Shown: positions 59,513 to 64,000 of the stretch, in pieces
Position numbering within the stretch: the stretch's first letter is position 1
Layout: every line of letters begins with the position of its first letter
NCBI GenBank assembly: GCA_002311645.1
Contig: DBYW01000003.1
Location: 100,814 to 164,813, forward strand
DNA: 64,000 nucleotides
Origin: Bacteroidales bacterium UBA1176
Lineage (GTDB): Bacteria; Bacteroidota; Bacteroidia; Bacteroidales; WCHB1-69
Direction: 5' to 3'
Notes under the pieces: model-generated
The model's input: only the letters and a program-made list of their open reading frames with translations
Database searches by the model: none
Told to the model about the DNA's origin: nothing
Program-made: the position numbers and the translations under genes

Positions 59513-61645
59513 ATGAAAAAGAACACCCTACTCTTTGTTTTAGCGATGGTTGTCGCATTTCTTGGCAGCCTGTCCGCCCAACAGGTGACTCCCGAACAGG
59601 CCACAAAGGCTTGTGAACGTTTCCTGACAGAATACTATCCAACCTCTACCCTACCGGCGGCCAAGCTACAAGAGACCTTGGTTGACGAGGAGGGCATGAC
59701 CTGCATGTATCGTTTCAGCTTGGATGGCGTTGGTTTCGTAATCGTATCCGCCTCGCAATCCGTGATGCCCGTGCTCGCGTACTCTTTCGACGACAATTTC
59801 GAGATGATTCCGCCTGTAAAGAACATTCTGCACTTATACGAGCAGGTTGTGCGTGCCACGGAGGATGGTTCTGCTCCCGCAGATGCCAAGTCTGTGGCCG
59901 ACTGGAAGCGTTACTTGTCGGATGAATTCACGCCGCAACATCCCAAGACGCCGACTCATGGTCCTCTGTTGACCACTCGCTGGAACCAAAACAAATACTA
60001 CAACACCTACTGCCCATGGGATATCAACTCTGGTTCCTACTATGATTACCGCGTGCCGAACGGTTGTGTTGCGCTCGCCAGTGCCCAGATCATGAACTAT
60101 CACCGTTTCCCTGACCACGGCAACGGTGGCAGCAGCTACATCCCGCCCGGATACCCGCGACAAACCGTCATGTTCAACCAGCACACATACCACTGGGATG
60201 CCATGTGCAACCAACCCCAAAGCTATGCTTGCGAAGTTGCCAAGTTGGCCTACCATTTTGGCGTGGCCATCCAAATGGGCTACACACCCGACGGCTCTGG
60301 CGCCCAATCCGAAGACGCCATGCGTCAACTGGCTAACACGTTCAAATACGACCAAAGCATCGCCCAATATCATCAAGGACAATTCATGCTGGACTCTGCT
60401 GACCGGGTCTTCTACACCAACCTGCTCAAAGGGGAAATCGATGCCCGCAGACCCATTTACTACTCTGGTTGTTCCGAAACCAGCTGCCACGCCTACGTGT
60501 TGGACGGTTACGACAATGAAGACCGCTTCCATATCAACTACGGCTGGGGCGGCGCCTCCAACGGCAACTATGCATTAGAGAATTTCGTGGCCGGCTCCAC
60601 GCACTACGACTTCAGCGGTGCCGCCATCGTACGTATCTTCCCCTCGGGCGCCATTCCGGACACCTATTGCCAAGGTCATCAACGCAACACAGCCTCTTTT
60701 GGCTATATCGCCGACGGCTCCCCGACCGCAAAGCCGTACCAGGCCAACCCTGACTGCTCATGGATGGTCGCCACGCCCAATGCCCACTCTTACACCTTCA
60801 CCTTCGACCGCCTCGACCTCAACCCCAATGTCGACTTTGTCACCATCTATAACGGCCCTACCGTGGAAAGCGGCGTAAAAGCCAATATCACGGGCAGCAC
60901 CCTGCCCACGACCTCCTACACCGTTGATGCGGACAGCGTCCTCATCACCTTCACCTCCACCGGCTCGGCCAACGAGAACACAGACTACTACGGCTTCCTC
61001 ATCAGCTACAACACCATCCTCAGCGCATCCACCTGCAGTGCAACTCAGACCATCAACGACTGGCACACGATTCTCTCCGACGGAAGCAACGATGGAACGC
61101 CCTATAGAGCCGAGACCAACTGCACCTGGAACGTAAACCTCAACTACATCTCCGGGTTCGCCTTCAACTTCACCAAGTTTGATTTAGGCTACGGTGACTT
61201 TGTGGATGTCTACAATGCCACCACAACTCCCCCCACGCTCTACAAGCGTTTTGACATCTACGAACCTCCCACAGGCATCTACAATGTCAATTTCAAGAAG
61301 ATGCGCATCCATTTCATATCCGACAATTTCGACGAGGGCGATGGCTTTGAATTCAGTTACTATGCTCTCGCCAGCATCGATGACCACAGCGGTCTTGACG
61401 ACCTCACGATTTACCCCAACCCCGCCAGCGACAACATCCACATCCAGTTCTCCCTGGAGAGTGACGCAACTGTGCAATGCCATCTGCTCGACCTTACAGG
61501 GAAGACCATCCGCACGGAGACCATCCAAGCCAACGTTGGCGAGAACCATCACACCATCGGCGTTTCAAACCTCTCCTCCGGCTTCTACATCTTAGAGATG
61601 TCCACTCCTACCGGCAAGACCATTCGTAAAGTGATGGTAGAATAA
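59513..61645 (+). CDS. C10-family cysteine protease with two CUB-like domains and T9SS type A sorting domain
   Basis: This 710-residue secreted protease has a signal peptide (MKKNTLLFVLAMVVAFLGSL), a Spi-like propeptide (~25-120), and a streptopain-like catalytic domain: catalytic Cys 185 in YRVPNGCVALASAQIMNYHR and His 326 in TSCHAYVLDGYDN, followed by GWGGASNG. Two CUB-like domains (YCQGHQRN... and ATSTCSATQTINDW...) and a C-terminal type A sorting domain (GLDDLTIYPNPASDNIHIQF) follow. C10 peptidases are virulence or nutritional proteases. It is secreted by T9SS. Confidence 0.92.
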   Translation: MKKNTLLFVLAMVVAFLGSLSAQQVTPEQATKACERFLTEYYPTSTLPAAKLQETLVDEEGMTCMYRFSLDGVGFVIVSASQSVMPVLAYSFDDNFEMIPPVKNILHLYEQVVRATEDGSAPADAKSVADWKRYLSDEFTPQHPKTPTHGPLLTTRWNQNKYYNTYCPWDINSGSYYDYRVPNGCVALASAQIMNYHRFPDHGNGGSSYIPPGYPRQTVMFNQHTYHWDAMCNQPQSYACEVAKLAYHFGVAIQMGYTPDGSGAQSEDAMRQLANTFKYDQSIAQYHQGQFMLDSADRVFYTNLLKGEIDARRPIYYSGCSETSCHAYVLDGYDNEDRFHINYGWGGASNGNYALENFVAGSTHYDFSGAAIVRIFPSGAIPDTYCQGHQRNTASFGYIADGSPTAKPYQANPDCSWMVATPNAHSYTFTFDRLDLNPNVDFVTIYNGPTVESGVKANITGSTLPTTSYTVDADSVLITFTSTGSANENTDYYGFLISYNTILSASTCSATQTINDWHTILSDGSNDGTPYRAETNCTWNVNLNYISGFAFNFTKFDLGYGDFVDVYNATTTPPTLYKRFDIYEPPTGIYNVNFKKMRIHFISDNFDEGDGFEFSYYALASIDDHSGLDDLTIYPNPASDNIHIQFSLESDATVQCHLLDLTGKTIRTETIQANVGENHHTIGVSNLSSGFYILEMSTPTGKTIRKVMVE

Positions 61646-61670
61646 CCTCCATCTCTGATTCAGGTCACAC

Positions 61671-61922
61671 ATGCGCAAGCGAGTCACATTCTCCCACTCC
61701 ATTCCCCAAAAGCCTTTGAAAGTTCACGTCGCCGAGGAGTTTTGGTGGCGGTTATATCATCCCGAAAAAAACATCATCGACCACTTGCGCACCACTTTAG
61801 GAGTGGAGTACAACATCAACAAGCACCACACCCTGGATTTTCACGTCCGCTCGGACAACGAAGTCCAGGTCAACAATCCCACACATATATTATACATAGG
61901 TGTAAAGTATAGTTTTGATTAA
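61671..61922 (+). pseudogene. 5'-truncated DUF2490-type outer-membrane barrel remnant
   Basis: An 83-residue frame (MRKRVTFSHSIPQKPLKVHV) encodes what looks like the C-terminal strands of a DUF2490-type barrel: KVHVAEEFWWRLYHPEK, LRTTLGVEYNINKHHTLDFH, and the terminal aromatic strand ILYIGVKYSFD. The first ~120 residues and the signal peptide are missing, so it cannot fold into an OM barrel by itself. It starts 25 bp after the C10 protease stop. The loss may have accompanied insertion of the protease gene. Confidence 0.55.
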
Positions 61923-61933
61923 AGCACAGAAAC

Positions 61934-62752
61934 ATGGATGAATTCATTGCCGGAGCCAAGAAATTTTTAACGGATATTGTTTTCCAGAACATTCCGAAGC
62001 TCATCCTCGCCTTGGTGGTTCTTTGGATTGGATGGAAACTCATCAAATTGGTGGACAGAGCCCTAAACAAGGCCTACAAGCGCCATACCGTCGAGCCATC
62101 GCTCCAGATATTTCTCAACTCACTGATCAACACAGCATTAAAGATACTTTTGGTGCTCACGGCAATGGGCATTGTCGGCATCAAAATGACCTCTCTCGTG
62201 GCCATTGTCGGCGCGGCCGGACTTGCAATAGGCATGGCTTTGCAAGGCACGCTCCAGAACTTCGCGGGCGGGGTCATCATCTTGTTGCTCAAGCCTTTCA
62301 AAGTCGGCGACTACATCGAGCAAGGCAGCTATGCCGGTTTTGTGGAATCCATCCAGATCTTCAACACCACGCTACGCACCTACGACAACCGCAACATTAT
62401 CGTTCCCAACACAGAATTGGCCACCAAATCGCTGGTCAACCATTTCAACCTCCCGATGCGTCGTGTGCGTATTGACGTGTCCATTGCATACGGCGAGTCC
62501 ATTGAGAAAGTCCGGGAAGTGCTTCTGCGCGTGGCCAATGCACACCCGTTAGTGTTGCAAGAGCCGAAGAAGCCCTTCGCGCCCGTGGAATCATTAGGCG
62601 AGAGTTGCGTGAACATGAGTCTCTATGCTTGGATGCTGCCGGAAAACTACTGGACTGTACTATACGACCTGAACCAACAAGTGTATGAGACCTTGCTGAA
62701 AGAGGGTATCGAAATCCCCTTCAACCAATTGGACGTCCACATCAAACAATAA
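61934..62752 (+). CDS. mscS: Small MscS-type mechanosensitive channel
   Basis: This 272-residue protein has the MscS layout: three N-terminal transmembrane helices, the pore helix GAAGLAIGMALQGTLQNFAG, then VIILLLKPFKVGDYIEQGSY and a C-terminal cytoplasmic domain (ESCVNMSLYAWMLPENYWTV). It opens on membrane tension to release solutes. It starts 11 bp after the DUF2490 remnant. Confidence 0.95.
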   Translation: MDEFIAGAKKFLTDIVFQNIPKLILALVVLWIGWKLIKLVDRALNKAYKRHTVEPSLQIFLNSLINTALKILLVLTAMGIVGIKMTSLVAIVGAAGLAIGMALQGTLQNFAGGVIILLLKPFKVGDYIEQGSYAGFVESIQIFNTTLRTYDNRNIIVPNTELATKSLVNHFNLPMRRVRIDVSIAYGESIEKVREVLLRVANAHPLVLQEPKKPFAPVESLGESCVNMSLYAWMLPENYWTVLYDLNQQVYETLLKEGIEIPFNQLDVHIKQ

Positions 62753-62759
62753 AAATCAC

Positions 62760-63599
62760 TTATTGGGTTACAGACCCGCTCTTCAGAGCCTTCTCATAGA
62801 GCTCCTCCACATGCTGCTTGAGGAATCGTTGCCGCTTTTGGTTGAGCAGCATCATGCGTGCGGAGGCCTTCTCCTCGTTGGTTTCGCTCACGGAGCGCTG
62901 GTTCTTGTAGTCGAGCACCACCAAAAGATAGTGATAATCGCCTATTTCCTTTTCCACGCATTTGTTTTTCCCGGAAACAGCTTCCTGAGTGAAATCAAAC
63001 GAAACCTCGTTTTGGATATCGTCAAGGTAGAGCCAAGTGTCATCATCCAACAGATACTCTATAGAGTCGCCTAACAAGATCATCAGACTCTCTTTTTCCT
63101 CGGTCCTGCGGGCATCGTCGAAAAGAATACCCTTTACAATCTCCAAGAGAGGCGAATTCTTGAGCAATTTCACATAGTTCACCTTCACAATCTCCTTCTC
63201 TATGGTGTAGCGTTTGTCGAAACTCTTCATGAACGCCTCCAATTCCTCATCCGTAACGTTGAACGTGTCTGACCGGGCCACGAGTTTGTCATAGTAAGCA
63301 TTGACAAGCAGGTTGTTCCGATATTGGTCAATCTGCTTGTCGAAATTCTTCTCCATAGGACTCAAATTTTTCTCAGCCTCGTGCAGGATCAGTTGTTCCT
63401 TCACCCATTTGTCGATGAAATCGTTGACCATGGAGATGCTGTCGGCGGGAGAAAGGCCGGCCGGCATGTTTTGCAAGATCTCCGACTCGTAGAGTTTATG
63501 GTAATAGACTTGTGCCATCACTCTATCCTCGTGCCTATGGCAAGAGGCCGACAGCAATGCGCACAGCGACAAGACAACGATGAAGACACTGTTTCTCAT
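62760..63599 (-). CDS. SurA-like periplasmic chaperone lipoprotein
   Basis: This 279-residue lipoprotein (lipobox ALLSASC) has a SurA N-like helical domain (NDFIDKWVKEQLILHEAEKN) and no recognisable parvulin catalytic motif. It resembles Bacteroidetes SurA-family folding factors for OM proteins. Its start overlaps the stop of the upstream gene by 4 bp, forming an operon. Confidence 0.78.
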   Translation of the reverse strand: MRNSVFIVVLSLCALLSASCHRHEDRVMAQVYYHKLYESEILQNMPAGLSPADSISMVNDFIDKWVKEQLILHEAEKNLSPMEKNFDKQIDQYRNNLLVNAYYDKLVARSDTFNVTDEELEAFMKSFDKRYTIEKEIVKVNYVKLLKNSPLLEIVKGILFDDARRTEEKESLMILLGDSIEYLLDDDTWLYLDDIQNEVSFDFTQEAVSGKNKCVEKEIGDYHYLLVVLDYKNQRSVSETNEEKASARMMLLNQKRQRFLKQHVEELYEKALKSGSVTQ

Positions 63600-64000
63600 C
63601 TTCTTCTATTCAAGAGGGCTTGGAAGACTTTCTCATCGACCGTGACAGGATATTTCGCATGCAACTCTTTGAGCCATTCGGCCTCGAGATAGTCCTGATA
63701 ACGGCCAATAACAACGGCGCGTATACTCTCGAAAGGCTTGTAAACGACGTTGCCGAGGGAATCGGTCGTTGGAAAATCGGTCTTGATTTTCTCATAGAAA
63801 TTCTCCAATCCAACACTGTCCTTGAGGGCGGCATTCCAGACCTTTTCGGAATTGATTTCATAGAGCAGCATGCCGTCGTGGAATTCCTTCACCAAACTGC
63901 GGTATTCGGGATATTTATCGCTAAGATGCCCGCGTTCGTAGCGCAGAATCTGTTCGCTGACGAAATTGGGATAGAGCGACTCCACAAAATCGATGGCGGA
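63596..64000 (-). CDS. Peptidyl-prolyl isomerase-type protein, C-terminal part (runs off window)
   Basis: This is the last 134 residues of a protein that continues beyond the window. It contains the helical region VWNAALKDSVGLENFYEKIK and a C-terminal IGRYQDYLEAEWLKELHAKY, which resembles the trailing helices of large PpiD/SurA-like foldases. It overlaps the SurA-like gene by 4 bp. The catalytic part is outside the window, so enzymatic activity is assumed only from context. Confidence 0.65.
   Translation of the reverse strand, partial: SAIDFVESLYPNFVSEQILRYERGHLSDKYPEYRSLVKEFHDGMLLYEINSEKVWNAALKDSVGLENFYEKIKTDFPTTDSLGNVVYKPFESIRAVVIGRYQDYLEAEWLKELHAKYPVTVDEKVFQALLNRRR

Overview
This window is chromosomal DNA from a member of the phylum Bacteroidetes, most probably a Bacteroidales species. 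The evidence is: many -7 promoter elements of the Bacteroidetes form TAnnTTTG with no Shine-Dalgarno requirement; secreted proteins carrying type IX secretion (T9SS) C-terminal sorting domains; a fused SecDF; a DUF3127 protein; a PorE-like OmpA protein; and Bacteroidetes-type LptD. No plasmid or phage replication or structural genes are visible, and there is no CRISPR array.

Layout. 0-6.3 kb: the 5' end of an EF-G gene, an AbiE-type toxin-antitoxin pair, a UPF1-like superfamily 1 helicase, an orphan conserved gene, a nitroreductase and a helix-hairpin-helix protein. 6.4-14.6 kb: a block of T9SS cargo, made of two tandem paralogous ~940-residue adhesin-like proteins (CUB-like, P-domain, PKD, type B sorting domain), a small secreted protein and an M6 metalloprotease. 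14.6-25.6 kb: an AT-rich accessory island bracketed by a dispersed repeat and ending at a tRNA-Val gene. It holds headless RHS core/tip modules, a CdiI-type immunity gene, a DUF3791-DUF3990 operon, two OmpA-like proteins with the same signal peptide but different bodies, small membrane proteins, and a queC pseudogene fused to an IS21 remnant. 25.6-30.8 kb: tRNA-Val and tRNA-Ser, a GH29 fucosidase, a nucleosidase, a YD-repeat secreted protein and enolase. 30.9-43.1 kb: a large orphan protein, a five-gene operon (C40 peptidase, MltG, ROK kinase, hotdog thioesterase, esterase-nucleotidase fusion), DUF3127, amidase plus MlaD, and LptD. 43.2-53.3 kb: SecDF, the PorE-like protein, a porin, a Gate-domain membrane protein, LptB plus an SRPBCC protein, a lipoprotein and tRNA-Val(CAC). 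53.3-64 kb: an rRNA methyltransferase, a thioesterase, S20, two MscS channels, an esterase lipoprotein, a C10 protease and two SurA-like proteins, the last running off the window.

The core parts are dominated by cell-envelope biogenesis: LPS transport (LptD, LptB), peptidoglycan turnover (MltG, amidase, NlpC/P60), OM lipid traffic (MlaD), protein export and folding (SecDF, SurA-like) and T9SS (PorE-like plus its cargo). The most unusual part is the 14.6-23.7 kb island. It looks like a store of polymorphic-toxin tips and orphan immunity genes. It carries two repeat families: a start module TATCTTCGCG(G/C)CATG placed at or next to the start codon, and a ~25-bp GTTGTCGTC-AAAA repeat at gene ends.
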